64,000 nt of DNA from contig JBDIVM010000002.1 of assembly GCA_039805905.1 (NCBI GenBank), positions 496,001-560,000 of the forward strand, in the 5' to 3' direction. Shown piece after piece: positions 35,118-43,624 of the stretch (positions are counted from its first letter, which is position 1; every line of letters starts with the position of its first letter). The notes below the pieces were generated by a model. That model ran no database searches, was not told the DNA's origin, and saw only the letters and a list, made by a program, of their open reading frames with translations. The translations under genes and the position numbers were made by a program. Source of the DNA: Thermohalobaculum sp039805905 (GTDB lineage: Bacteria > Pseudomonadota > Alphaproteobacteria > Rhodobacterales > Rhodobacteraceae).

Positions 35118-36081
35118 GCGGGCAACGGAACCGGCGCCCAACTGCGCGTGCGGGCCCGCCTACACAGCGTCCGTCGCTCGCAGCACGGGGAGGCAGGTAT
35201 CGGCCGCTTGGAAACGAGAGTGCGGCGATGATCGCCGAGGCCGCTCTCACAATCCTCGCCGAAATCGGAGTCCCTGTGCACGCGAACGCCTTTGGCCAGC
35301 GTGGCGCCTCGAGTCCGGTGACACTGGCCGGCTCGGTGGCGCAGACCCTCGCCGAGACCCTTGCAGGCCTCGCCTTTGCGCACACGCTCGACCCGAATGC
35401 CCTGGTGATCTGCGGCCCGCGCGCCATGATCACCGGCCTGCGCACCGGCGGCTTCTGCGGCGGATCGGGCGAGCAGGCTCTGGCGACCGCGATGTGCTGC
35501 CAGGTGCTGCGGTTCTGGGACCTGCCCTGCTCCGTCATCGCCGGTGCTACCGACCGCAAGATGCCCGATGCCCAGGCCGGCTACGAGAAGGCGCTCACCG
35601 TGGTGACAGCACGCGCTGCCGGGGCCAATCTGGTGACCGAGGCTGCGGCATGCAAGCGGAGCTGATGGGCGTGAGCCACGAGGCCTATGTGATCGACAAC
35701 GACATGCTCAGCGCCGTCTTGCGTTCCCGTGTGCCGCCGGACGTCTCGGATGCGACGCTGGCGCTCGACTCGATCCGCGCAGAGACCACGGGCGAGGGGC
35801 ACTTCCTCGGCCAGGCCGAAACCTATGCGCGGATGAAGAGCGACTTCCTGTATCCCGAGATCGCCGACCGCCGCTCGATCGACGAATGGCAGCAGGCCGG
35901 CGCCCCGGACCTGCCTGAACGCGCCCGCGACCGGGCACGGGCGGTCCTGGCCGACCGCCGGCCAGCGCATATCGCCGAGGCGTTGTCGCGTGCGATCATC
36001 GGCGAGTTCAGACTCAGGGTAGAGCCGCACTGGCCGGCAGACCCCGGCGATGGGAAACACATGCGCAACCGGGAGGCGTGA
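35114..36081 (+). pseudogene. Remnant of trimethylamine methyltransferase (MttB) family gene
   Basis: The start overlaps the previous stop. An N-terminal part (GRYRPLGNESAAMIAEAALT) is joined to a central-C-terminal part (RGASSPVTLAGSVAQTLAE, RTGGFCGGSGEQAL, KMPDAQAGYEKALTV), so the segment between is deleted. A frameshift at about 35645-35650 moves the reading to MQAELMGVSHEAYVIDNDML and SDFLYPEIADRRSIDEWQ, ending at 36081. MttB-type proteins without pyrrolysine demethylate quaternary amines such as glycine betaine to a corrinoid protein. No corrinoid protein gene is visible here. The product cannot be functional. Confidence 0.83.
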
Positions 36082-36091
36082 GGCGCTGGTC

Positions 36092-36523
36092 ATGGACGAG
36101 GTTCACAGCAAGCCCGACTTGCGCGGCGACCGGGTACCCGTCGCCGCAAGCGAGGCCGAAGCGCCCGGCGCCGCGCGCTTTCGCGCCATCAGGTGCAATG
36201 ACGACGTCACCGGGCAGATGGCCGCGCACCTGACCGATACCAGCCTCTGCGGCATGGAAAGCCACGGTTTGATGCGAACCCTGCAATGCGCCGGGCAGTT
36301 CCGATCCGGTTACATCACGCCGAAGGCCGTGCCGCGTTGCCGCGCGACAGCTTCGGGCGCGCACGAGGTCGATGGCGGCGGCGGGATCGGCATCCCGGCC
36401 ATGAACCTGGCTTTCGAGCGCGGCATGGCGCTGGCCCGCGAGACCTCGCGAGACAGGGATATCGGCGCTCGCCATCCGCAATGTAGGTCATACCGGGCGG
36501 CACCGAAGCGCGAGCCGTGTTAG
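36092..36523 (+). pseudogene. Remnant of malate/L-lactate dehydrogenase (Ldh2) family gene
   Basis: The reading contains VTGQMAAHLTDTSLCGMESH, GLMRTLQCAGQFRSGYITPK and EVDGGGGIGIPAMNLAFERG, the N-terminal third of a YlbC/ComC-type NAD-dependent 2-hydroxyacid dehydrogenase. Near 36466 the frame breaks. The +1 frame continues as ALAIRNVGHTGRH, the expected next block, and homology then ends. Two thirds of the gene are missing. It is the last member of the decayed operon. Confidence 0.8.
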
Positions 36524-36533
36524 GAGATTGCTG

Positions 36534-36938
36534 ATGGTCTGCAACGCAGCGCCCGTCCTTGAAGGCGAAATCCTGGATCGCGGAGCCCCCGACCCGGACT
36601 CGCGCGAGATAACGCCGGGCTGGATCACCCGGAATCGTGATGTGATTCTGCGGGGCCGGGTTCTGGTGCAGGCCCTCGCGGTTGGCGCGCCGCCGCCGGC
36701 ACGCCTGCTGCTTGCCGCGATCGCTGTTGCGGCCGAAGGCGTGGTGCTCGCCGCTGACGCCCGCCGCGGCTCGGTGGACGCCGGTGCCGCCGCAAGGCGC
36801 GCGGGGACGTTGCTACTCGAGGGCGCCACGCTGATTGCCGCGTCGTGCCTTGCCCCCGCTTCGCTCGCCCGTCAGGGTGCGCGCCTGCGCGCTGCGCGTG
36901 CCGCCCTCAACCGGTTAGCAGCGGCATCGGCATGCTGA
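36534..36938 (+). CDS. Hypothetical protein (134 aa)
   Basis: An open frame with an ATG at 36534 and AGGAG about eight bases upstream. The product begins MVCNAAPVLEGEILDRGAPD and continues with ITPGWITRNRDVILRGRVLV, then a long Ala/Arg/Leu-rich helical stretch. I recognise no domain. It may be an authentic small gene that followed the decayed operon, or a chance open frame in GC-rich sequence. The Shine-Dalgarno favours the first. Confidence 0.45.
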   Translation: MVCNAAPVLEGEILDRGAPDPDSREITPGWITRNRDVILRGRVLVQALAVGAPPPARLLLAAIAVAAEGVVLAADARRGSVDAGAAARRAGTLLLEGATLIAASCLAPASLARQGARLRAARAALNRLAAASAC

Positions 36939-36969
36939 GGGAGGATGGTCCCGAAAAGAGTTCAGCCGT

Positions 36970-37665
36970 TCAGCAGCCTTCTGAGACGAGCGCCCTGAGA
37001 TCGTCCACCGACCGGAAGATGACGTAGATCCGGTCGCCCATCCGACCGGTTGGCAACACGACCGGAACGCCCTGGGGTGGACCCGTCTCGGTGCTGTCGA
37101 TCTTCAGCCGGACGTTCTTCTCCCAGTGCGGGCGCTCGGTCCCATCCTCGGTGCGGATGAAATAGCTGTCGGCGCAGTGCCGGATCGACGCAATCCGCTG
37201 CCCGGGCGTCGCCTCGCCAATCGGCGTCGGGGCGACGCCCCGCAACCAGCCCGGCTCGATCAGCCCCATGGCAACGGCGCGCTCGCCGCCGCCCTCGCCG
37301 CCCGCGATCTCGAGGAAGGCGATCAGATCCGCCCGGCCTTGGGCATCCCACACGCCCGGGACGTCCATATAGGTTCCATCGATCATCCGGGCCGGATCCT
37401 CGAGCCAGGCGTCGAGCACCTCGGGCGTCCACTCGAAGCCCGCCGCGCGCAGGTTCGGCGAGTAGCGGACATAGCCCTCGGCGGTGCCGGCGCCGCGCGT
37501 CATGAAGCCGGCAAGGCTCGGGCCGGTCGTGTGCAGCCCGGGTTCGAGCGCATGGCAGGCGGCACAGAATCGGAACTGGTCAACGCCCTTCTTGGGATCG
37601 CCGTCTGCGAGCGCCGGGCCGACGAGTGCCAATGCTCCGGCGAGGAACCCGGAGGCAAGCGACAT
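36970..37665 (-). CDS. Secreted cytochrome c family protein
   Basis: A 231-residue exported protein: signal peptide MSLASGFLAGALALVGPALA, then a class I cytochrome c domain with CAACH near residue 36 and the methionine ligand in DGTYMDVPGVWD. About 110 further residues follow with no haem motif, including RHCADSYFIRTEDGTERPHW and TGRMGDRIYVIFRSVDD. I chose the ATG at 37665 with GGAAG just upstream; longer in-frame starts lack a signal peptide at the N-terminus. The redox partner is unknown. It converges with the hypothetical gene at 36534. Confidence 0.83.
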   Translation of the reverse strand: MSLASGFLAGALALVGPALADGDPKKGVDQFRFCAACHALEPGLHTTGPSLAGFMTRGAGTAEGYVRYSPNLRAAGFEWTPEVLDAWLEDPARMIDGTYMDVPGVWDAQGRADLIAFLEIAGGEGGGERAVAMGLIEPGWLRGVAPTPIGEATPGQRIASIRHCADSYFIRTEDGTERPHWEKNVRLKIDSTETGPPQGVPVVLPTGRMGDRIYVIFRSVDDLRALVSEGC

Positions 37666-37837
37666 CAACTTCCGTCGAATGCGGCTTCCGGGGAGCGGGT
37701 GGACTGGGAAATTGTATGCTGTGCAGGGCATCTCGATCATCCCAGCGCGAAAGCGCGGCCGACGCCGGATGCGCCGACCGGGGCACCCTAGCGGGCAGCC
37801 ACAGCCGCGCCAATCCCGAACACGCATCGCGCGCCGG

Positions 37838-38572
37838 TCACAAGGGGTCGTCGGAGGCGACCTGCAGCCGCCCGGCAACGCCGTGGCGGTCGATCAGCCG
37901 GGCGACGAGCCCGCTTGACCTGGCCTCGACGACGAAGCGGGTCAGGAACTGCAGCGCCTCCGGTCTGCCCGGTCGGGTGCCGATCGCCTGACGAACCGCG
38001 GTGAAACTCCCCTCCAGTACGCGTGCGCCGGGCAATTCGGCGGCATTGTCGAGCAGAGCCGGCCGGAGCCCCGCAAGGGCTTCGAGCCCGTCCTCGACGA
38101 AATGCCGGAATGCGCCGGCAAGACCTGACGCGCGGGAAAGCACGGCATGTTTCAGATGACCTGTGAGGTATAGGTCATAAGCGCTTCTTTCAGATACTGA
38201 AATCCTTGTATCAGGCTTGTCGATATCGGCAATCGTCCGGATCGGCGAGCCGGCCGGGACCAGGTAGGTCGCCGCGATCTCCACATAGGCCGGAGCGAAG
38301 GCAATCGTCTCGGCCCGGCTCGGTTCTGCGGCGATCAGGGCGATGTCCCAGACGTCATTCGCCACCGCATCGGCGACCTCGCCCGGCGTGTCGAATGGGA
38401 CGAGCGACAGGGGCACGCCGAGTTGCGCCGCGACCGCGGCCGCCATGTCGGGCGCCACCCCGGCGGGACCGCCGGTCGCGCTGCGCCCGGTCACCAGCAG
38501 GATGTTGCCGAGATTGATTGCGGCCCGCAGCCTGCCGGTGGGCGCGAGCTGGTCGGTGAGTCGTCGGTCCAT
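37838..38572 (-). CDS. Solute-binding protein family 3 domain protein without signal peptide
   Basis: A 244-residue protein with the periplasmic binding protein fold: LRAAINLGNILLVT, GPAGVAPDMAAAVAAQLGVP, DIALIAAEPSRAETIAFAPA and YLVPAGSPIRTIADI. No signal peptide or membrane segment is visible, so it may act in the cytoplasm or be exported by another route. Related signal-less proteins occur in proteobacteria as stand-alone genes. The ATG at 38572 has AAGGA upstream; an ATG 24 bases earlier is possible. No permease or ATPase genes adjoin it. Confidence 0.75.
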   Translation of the reverse strand: MDRRLTDQLAPTGRLRAAINLGNILLVTGRSATGGPAGVAPDMAAAVAAQLGVPLSLVPFDTPGEVADAVANDVWDIALIAAEPSRAETIAFAPAYVEIAATYLVPAGSPIRTIADIDKPDTRISVSERSAYDLYLTGHLKHAVLSRASGLAGAFRHFVEDGLEALAGLRPALLDNAAELPGARVLEGSFTAVRQAIGTRPGRPEALQFLTRFVVEARSSGLVARLIDRHGVAGRLQVASDDPL

Positions 38573-38722
38573 GGCGTTCCTTCCCGTCGGCAACACCGGT
38601 CAACGAGCCCGGGATCCCGCTCCGCCGCAAATGGCGCAAATCTCCGGATACGCTTTGCGCGGCCTCGCCAGAGTGACCGGTTTCCCGCCGCGGTCCAGCG
38701 AGAATCTTTGTCACATGGCCGT

Positions 38723-40747
38723 TCAGCGCGGCTCAGCAGCCTGGACTGAGCTGGTGTGGGCGGCAGCGGCGCCGGCGACATCGCCGATCGAATCGACCTG
38801 TACCCGCGGGGTGGCGAGGTGGATACCGGCGGCGGTGAATGCCTTCTGCAACGCCGCGTAGGCCTTGCGGCGGATCACGAACTGCTGTCCCGGCGGGCAG
38901 GTGAACTTGACGCCGATCTGGTAGTTGGCGCCGGTCATGGCGACCGCCCCCTGGCTTTTCAGGGGATCGATGAACTTTCCCGCCAGTTCCGGGTCGTCCA
39001 TCAGCTCGATCCCGACCTTCTTGATCAGCTTGCGCACCCGCTCGATATCCTCGTCCTGCGGAACGTCGAACGAGAACTTGACCTTCACCCAGTCGCGGCT
39101 GTGGTTCTGGATCGTGCCCATCGATCCGAACGGAATGGTATAGATCTGCCCGCGCGGGTGACGAAGGCGCACCGAGCGCAGCAGGATCTTCTCGACCACG
39201 CCCTTGCCTTTGTCGGTGACAACAAACTCGCCGACCCGGAACGCGTCCTCCCAGAGATAGAACATCCCCGAGATGATGTCCTTGACGAGGGTCTGCGAGC
39301 CGAAGCCGATGGCGAGGCCAACAATTCCGGCGCCCGCGATCAGCGGCAGGATATTGAACCCGAGCGCCGCCAGTGCAAGGAGAACGGTCATCGCGACGAC
39401 GAATACGCTCGCGGTCGCGCGGATGATGGGATAGACCGTGGCCATCCGGCTGCCGCCCGGGCCGCCGTCATCGCCGTCCGCAGTCGGACTGATGGCGCCC
39501 GGCGCTTCCGGCGCCCAGGCGTCGAGAAACGCCCGCGCCGCCCGCCAGATGGAAATGCCCGCTGCCAGAATCAGACCCGCAGTCACCAGGCGCGGCACGA
39601 TCCGCCGCGCTCCCTCGCCGTCGGTCGCAAAGGGATCGACCTGCCAAGCGACCAGCACCAGCACGGCGGTCAGGACGATCGTAAGACCTTCCGCCAGGGC
39701 GAAGATGCCTACGGTAAAGCCGCGACGCGTCTCCCCGGCACCGGCCAGCATCGATTCACGCCATATGCGGAGTCCGGCGATGACGAACGGCGCAAGAACG
39801 AAAATGGCCATCGAGCCACGTGAAGATGCGGTCGTCGTCGCGCCCGGAACCAGGAACTTCTGTGCTTCCGTCATGAGCACCAGCATCGCAAGGCCTGAAT
39901 AGAAGACATGCCAGTTACGGGCAGCACGCGCCGCGAGGGAGGTCGGTACACTGTCCGGCGCAAAGGCCGACGCGATCAGGCGCGCAAATGGTTTGCGAAC
40001 CGAAATGAAAAAACCGCCGATCAGCACAAGCTCGATGCTCCGCGTCATCACCGCCAGCAGAGCTGTAGACTCGCCGCCGACGACGATCTGCATCGCGAAT
40101 TGCCTCGTGAACGAGAGAATCGACCCCGCAACCAGTAACCAGCGGAACGGCCACATGACCTGTCCGGCCTCGGCGTCCGTCACGCCTGTCGGCCGCCGCG
40201 TGGCATCGCCCGGAGCCATGAGAAAATCCCCGATGCTTGCCAGCAGCCGGTAGCGCATGACAGAGGCGAGCAATGCTCCGCCCAGTGCCGCCATTGCGGG
40301 GCCGCTTCCGCGCATGACGATCAGCGTGGCCCAGGTTGCGACGGAAAAGAAGCCAAGCCGGATCGCCTGGCCGGCGGCCCACCAGGCGGCCCGTCGGATT
40401 CTCCCGGAATATGCGCCATCGGCCGGCCGCGGCATCAGCCGCGCCGCCACGGGTGCGATCAGGAACAGTTCGGCCGCGTAGATCGCGATCATGACGACAG
40501 CGGCGAGGGCCAGACACATCACCGGCCCGAAACCGTCCCCCGCCGAGGCCGCGGACCACCACTCGGCAATCCGTTCCGGAAGCGCGCCCGAGGAGACCGC
40601 GGCATCGATGAGAAGCTGCTCGGCCGATGCCTCACCCGATGCCGTGGTCACGATGCTGGCTCCCTCGGGTAGCTGCTCGGCAAGCCGCTGCACCGTCTCC
40701 GCGCCGCCTTCACCGGGTATGACGATCACGACACGCGTTTCGGACAT
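38723..40747 (-). CDS. Mechanosensitive ion channel (MscS family)
   Basis: A 674-residue channel with an N-terminal cytoplasmic stretch (about 1-75), roughly ten membrane helices and the MscS pore/beta region near the C-terminus. The pore-lining helix and beta domain are seen in AGAGIVGLAIGFGSQTLVKD, DAFRVGEFVVTDKGKGVVE and GSMGTIQNHSRDW. The C-terminal alpha/beta domain is complete. It releases solutes on osmotic downshock. The size is that of the larger MscK/YbdG-like members. Upstream on the same strand lies the structured region at 40957-41043. Confidence 0.88.
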   Translation of the reverse strand: MSETRVVIVIPGEGGAETVQRLAEQLPEGASIVTTASGEASAEQLLIDAAVSSGALPERIAEWWSAASAGDGFGPVMCLALAAVVMIAIYAAELFLIAPVAARLMPRPADGAYSGRIRRAAWWAAGQAIRLGFFSVATWATLIVMRGSGPAMAALGGALLASVMRYRLLASIGDFLMAPGDATRRPTGVTDAEAGQVMWPFRWLLVAGSILSFTRQFAMQIVVGGESTALLAVMTRSIELVLIGGFFISVRKPFARLIASAFAPDSVPTSLAARAARNWHVFYSGLAMLVLMTEAQKFLVPGATTTASSRGSMAIFVLAPFVIAGLRIWRESMLAGAGETRRGFTVGIFALAEGLTIVLTAVLVLVAWQVDPFATDGEGARRIVPRLVTAGLILAAGISIWRAARAFLDAWAPEAPGAISPTADGDDGGPGGSRMATVYPIIRATASVFVVAMTVLLALAALGFNILPLIAGAGIVGLAIGFGSQTLVKDIISGMFYLWEDAFRVGEFVVTDKGKGVVEKILLRSVRLRHPRGQIYTIPFGSMGTIQNHSRDWVKVKFSFDVPQDEDIERVRKLIKKVGIELMDDPELAGKFIDPLKSQGAVAMTGANYQIGVKFTCPPGQQFVIRRKAYAALQKAFTAAGIHLATPRVQVDSIGDVAGAAAAHTSSVQAAEPR

Positions 40748-40956
40748 TCGAACCCTCCGCCTGGTTCAGCCCGCCCACAATGCCCCACCGGCGAGGGAAT
40801 GCGATACCATCTTCCGCCGGCCGTGCCGAGATCCCACTGTCAGCCCGGGTCGACTTTGGCGCGCGCATCGTCCGGTGGCCACCGATCGTCGCTGCGATGT
40901 GCCAGTATCCGGGCTCGCCCCGGCCTCTCGATCACTCCGCGTGCGGGATCGCGGAC

Positions 40957-41007
40957 AAAAAAGTGGCGCCCATTCGTGACCGTGAAATCGGTACATCGGG
41001 CGCCACT
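40957..41007 (-). terminator. Intrinsic terminator-like hairpin, minus strand
   Basis: AGTGGCGCCC and GGGCGCCACT form a perfect 10-bp stem around a 26-base loop, which itself can pair ACCG with CGGT. Read on the minus strand the stem is followed directly by six T residues (40962-40957). It lies about 210 bases upstream of the MscS-type gene, so it would end a leader or a separate short transcript. Confidence 0.62.
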
Positions 41008-41043
41008 GAAAGTTTGCTTTCAAGGACAGTAGAGAGAGCTACT
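40957..41043 (-). ncRNA. Candidate small RNA or mscS leader attenuator
   Basis: On the minus strand three hairpins follow one another without gaps larger than a few bases: AGTAG/CTACT (41028-41043), TGAAAG/CTTTCA with a four-base loop (41007-41022), and the 10-bp stem with a six-T tail. A row of hairpins ending in an intrinsic terminator, in an AT-rich gap, is the usual form of a trans-acting sRNA. It could instead be a regulated leader of the downstream MscS-type gene. No convincing -10/-35 pair was found, so the 5' end is a guess. Confidence 0.35.
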
Positions 41044-41344
41044 AAATAACATCGTTAATACTCTATGATCAAAAGACTTTTGGTATCTCATTGAAACGAA
41101 ACGGGAGATAATCTGTCAACGCGGCTGGGATCGTTTGATTCGCCGGCCAGGATTCGGGCATGCGGTTGGTCGTCGATATGCGCGAACATCGCGAGTGGCT
41201 TTGCCTGCACTCGCGCAACAGGCGAAAACTCCGGGCCAACCGGCATCTAAATGAGCCGATTCCCCGGCTCGCCGTATTCTGTTCCGGCGCGAAACAGGCT
41301 ACCTTGAATCCCGTAGGAGTTGCGTCTGTATCAGGGAGTATGTG

Positions 41345-41545
41345 ATGCCGTTCGAAGAGGAATCGGGGCTGGCGCCGGATGTGCTCGGGATCGCCCTGGA
41401 GTACCGCGCACACCTGCATGCCGAGCTTGCCCGAATCGAGGAGTTCCTCGACATCGGCGCCGAGCTCGCGCGAATCGGGTCGGCGCGGACGGTCGACTGG
41501 ATGCTCGCGGATGACGGGACTCCTCCCGCGCGCCTGCACTCCTGA
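41345..41545 (+). CDS. Small hypothetical protein (66 aa)
   Basis: It starts at an ATG with GGGAG about nine bases upstream (a GTG three bases earlier is possible). The product is acidic and helical: EYRAHLHAELARIEEFLDIG. Charge pattern and length resemble short hypothetical proteins annotated in other Rhodobacterales, but no domain is known. It converges with the MFS gene. Confidence 0.5.
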   Translation: MPFEEESGLAPDVLGIALEYRAHLHAELARIEEFLDIGAELARIGSARTVDWMLADDGTPPARLHS

Positions 41546-41584
41546 TCCTGCCCTGTCGGCGGATGGCCCGGTCAGCGGGTTCCT

Positions 41585-42823
41585 TCAGGCTCCGGCCTGG
41601 GGGGACCTTCTCCGGGCTCTCAACCGTGCCGCCCGGATCAGCACGACCGCAATGACCGCATTGGCGGCAAGGACGATCGCGAAGGGCACCGCGTAGCCGC
41701 CCGTCAGCTCGATCAGCCCCCAGATGGCTGGCGGCGACCCCATCCAGCCGATCGACAGGAACCCGAAGGCGCGCCCGTTCATCTCGGCGAGGCGGCTTTC
41801 CTCGACCTCGAAGCTCATGGCGGTGACGAACACCGGGTTCCAGCACTGCCCTGCCAGACCACAGGCAATCGCAAGGGGCACAAGCAGCCAGGCCGGCGTT
41901 CCGGGTCCGACATTCAACAGCGCCGCGATCGTTCCGACTGCCACGACCGCAATCGCGCCGAGCACCGCAAGCGCGCTGCCGGTGCGATCGCAGACCCAGC
42001 CGAGCAGCGGCCGCCCGATCAGGGCGGTCAGATGCAGGTTCGACGCAAAGATGCCGGCCGCGATCGGGTCGAGCCCGGCGACTTCGAGAAGATAGAGATA
42101 CGAGAAGATCGTGACCGCGTTCTGACTCACGGCGAACACCAGCCCGGCGCCCCAGAGGAAGCGCATGCTGCGCGGGACGCGGAACCGGTCCGCCAGAGCC
42201 TGGAGGCCCCGCCCAGGCACCCTCCCGCCCTCGTCGTCCAGCCGGAACAGCGGCCGCGCGAGGAGCGTGAAGCCGACAGCCAGGAAGATCGCGGCCGAGA
42301 CCGAGAGAACGCCCGCCTGCCAGCCCGCGGCGACCATGAGCGGCGGCAGCGCCCGCCCGATCAGCGCCGCGGCCGCCGGCACCGAGGAATGCCGGATCGA
42401 CAGGAACAGCCCGCGCATCCTCCGCTCGGCACTCCGGGTGACCATGGTCATGCCGACCGCCCCCTGCGGCCCGTAGGCAAGGCCGAAGAGAAACGCCGAG
42501 AGCATGACCATCCACCAGGTGCCGTGCAGGCTCAGCAGCACGGCCGTGCCCATCCCGGCAGAGACCAGCGCGACTGTGCCCATCCCCCCGAAGCGGGCGA
42601 CCATGCTCCCTGTGAACGGACTCGAGCAGAAGGCACCGAGGAAGATGAACGCCACGGCAAGCCCGAAGTCGCGCTCGTCGAGTCCGTTCTCGGCGGCGAG
42701 CTCCGGCGCGAGCAGGCCGTAGCTCCAGAAGCCGACCGCCGCCACGCACTGCGTGACCGAGGCGGCTGCAAGGACTGCGAGCGCACTGGGTCGCGACTGA
42801 CCGGAGGCTTTCGGGAAATCCAT
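41585..42823 (-). CDS. MFS transporter
   Basis: A 412-residue permease with twelve predicted helices. The cytoplasmic loop between helices 2 and 3 reads MVARFGGMGTVALVSAG, a form of the major facilitator signature, and a second copy appears in the C-terminal half (LLGWVCDRTGSALAVLG). The substrate is not evident. It diverges from the MOSC operon across a 311-base gap, so it may belong to the same regulon. Confidence 0.88.
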   Translation of the reverse strand: MDFPKASGQSRPSALAVLAAASVTQCVAAVGFWSYGLLAPELAAENGLDERDFGLAVAFIFLGAFCSSPFTGSMVARFGGMGTVALVSAGMGTAVLLSLHGTWWMVMLSAFLFGLAYGPQGAVGMTMVTRSAERRMRGLFLSIRHSSVPAAAALIGRALPPLMVAAGWQAGVLSVSAAIFLAVGFTLLARPLFRLDDEGGRVPGRGLQALADRFRVPRSMRFLWGAGLVFAVSQNAVTIFSYLYLLEVAGLDPIAAGIFASNLHLTALIGRPLLGWVCDRTGSALAVLGAIAVVAVGTIAALLNVGPGTPAWLLVPLAIACGLAGQCWNPVFVTAMSFEVEESRLAEMNGRAFGFLSIGWMGSPPAIWGLIELTGGYAVPFAIVLAANAVIAVVLIRAARLRARRRSPQAGA

Positions 42824-43134
42824 CGGAATCTGAACCCAGGATTGACGCCGGGTGGGCCTCTAAGGTCGGGTCGCCCCCGCGAGACTTATCCGGGAATCGC
42901 GGGCAACCGCGCCGCAAAGCCAGCGCGAGGACGCGGAATCACCAGTGTGATCGCAGGCCCGGACCCTCCGGCCGGCTGCGCTTGCGCAAGCCGTGCCGGG
43001 GCGCCGCGCCGGTGCTGCGTCATCGCGCGGCGGATATCTTGCACCGGGACATCGCGCGTCGTTGACCGGCCGGCAACCTGCGCTTACGGCTTTGGCGGTC
43101 CGGGGCCCCGCCCCGCGCGCCTGAGGAGGCTGCC
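42824..43134. other. Divergent intergenic region, MFS gene / MOSC operon
   Basis: No gene seen. It contains two inverted repeats: CCCGCGA/TCGCGGG with a 14-base loop at 42876-42903, and the perfect palindrome GCTTGCGCAAGC at 42980-42991, extendable outward to CCGGC/GCCGG arms. A strong Shine-Dalgarno (GAGGAGG, 43123-43129) precedes the MOSC start. Confidence 0.55.
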
Positions 43135-43614
43135 GTGACATACTCCATGACATTCCGGGGCGTACTCGAGCATGTCCACATCACTGCCAGGGCCCGCGCG
43201 CCGATGCAGTCGCTGGCCGAGGCGCGGCTGATCGCGGGCCAGGGCATCGACGGCGACCGCTACCTGCTCGGCACCGGCACCTACTCGATGAAGCCCGAAC
43301 CGGGCCGGCAGGTGACGCTGATCGAGGCCGAGACGCTCGAGGCGCTGGCCCGCGACGAGGGCATCACGCTCACCCCCGTCGAGCACCGCCGCAATCTGAC
43401 GGTCCGCGGCGTGCCGCTGAACCACCTTGTCGGGCACCGCTTCCGGGTCGGCGCGGTGGTGCTGGAGGGGACGCGGCTGAATTTTCCCTGCCGCTATCTC
43501 GAACTCGTCACCGGCAAGCCCGTGCACGACCCGCTCGTCCACCGCTCGGGCCTCAACTGCATCATCGCCGAGGGCGGCACGATCCGGCCCGGCGACCCGG
43601 TCACCCCGCTCTGA
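43135..43614 (+). CDS. MOSC-domain protein
   Basis: A 159-residue MOSC domain, the sulfur-carrier fold found at the C-terminus of molybdenum cofactor sulfurase. Family features are GQGIDGDRYLLG, RQVTLIEAETLEALA and HRRNLTVRGVPLNHLVGHRF, with the conserved Cys in LNFPCRYLELVTGK. The GTG start is supported by GAGGAGG five bases upstream. It is first in a three-gene run with the M20 amidohydrolase (ten bases) and the dehydrogenase. It may sulfurate or reduce N-hydroxylated or molybdenum-linked substrates. Confidence 0.9.
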   Translation: MTYSMTFRGVLEHVHITARARAPMQSLAEARLIAGQGIDGDRYLLGTGTYSMKPEPGRQVTLIEAETLEALARDEGITLTPVEHRRNLTVRGVPLNHLVGHRFRVGAVVLEGTRLNFPCRYLELVTGKPVHDPLVHRSGLNCIIAEGGTIRPGDPVTPL

Positions 43615-43624
43615 GAGGCTGCGC

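Larger units (their letters stand above)
40748..41344. other. Intergenic region between mscS-like gene and small ORF
   Basis: This 597-base stretch carries no credible protein gene. The part from about 40950 to 41110 is AT-rich with several inverted repeats: a strong one at 40962-41007, a short hairpin at 41007-41022, another at 41028-41043, and CAAAAG-A-CTTTTG at 41070-41082. The rest is ordinary GC-rich sequence. Confidence 0.6.
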
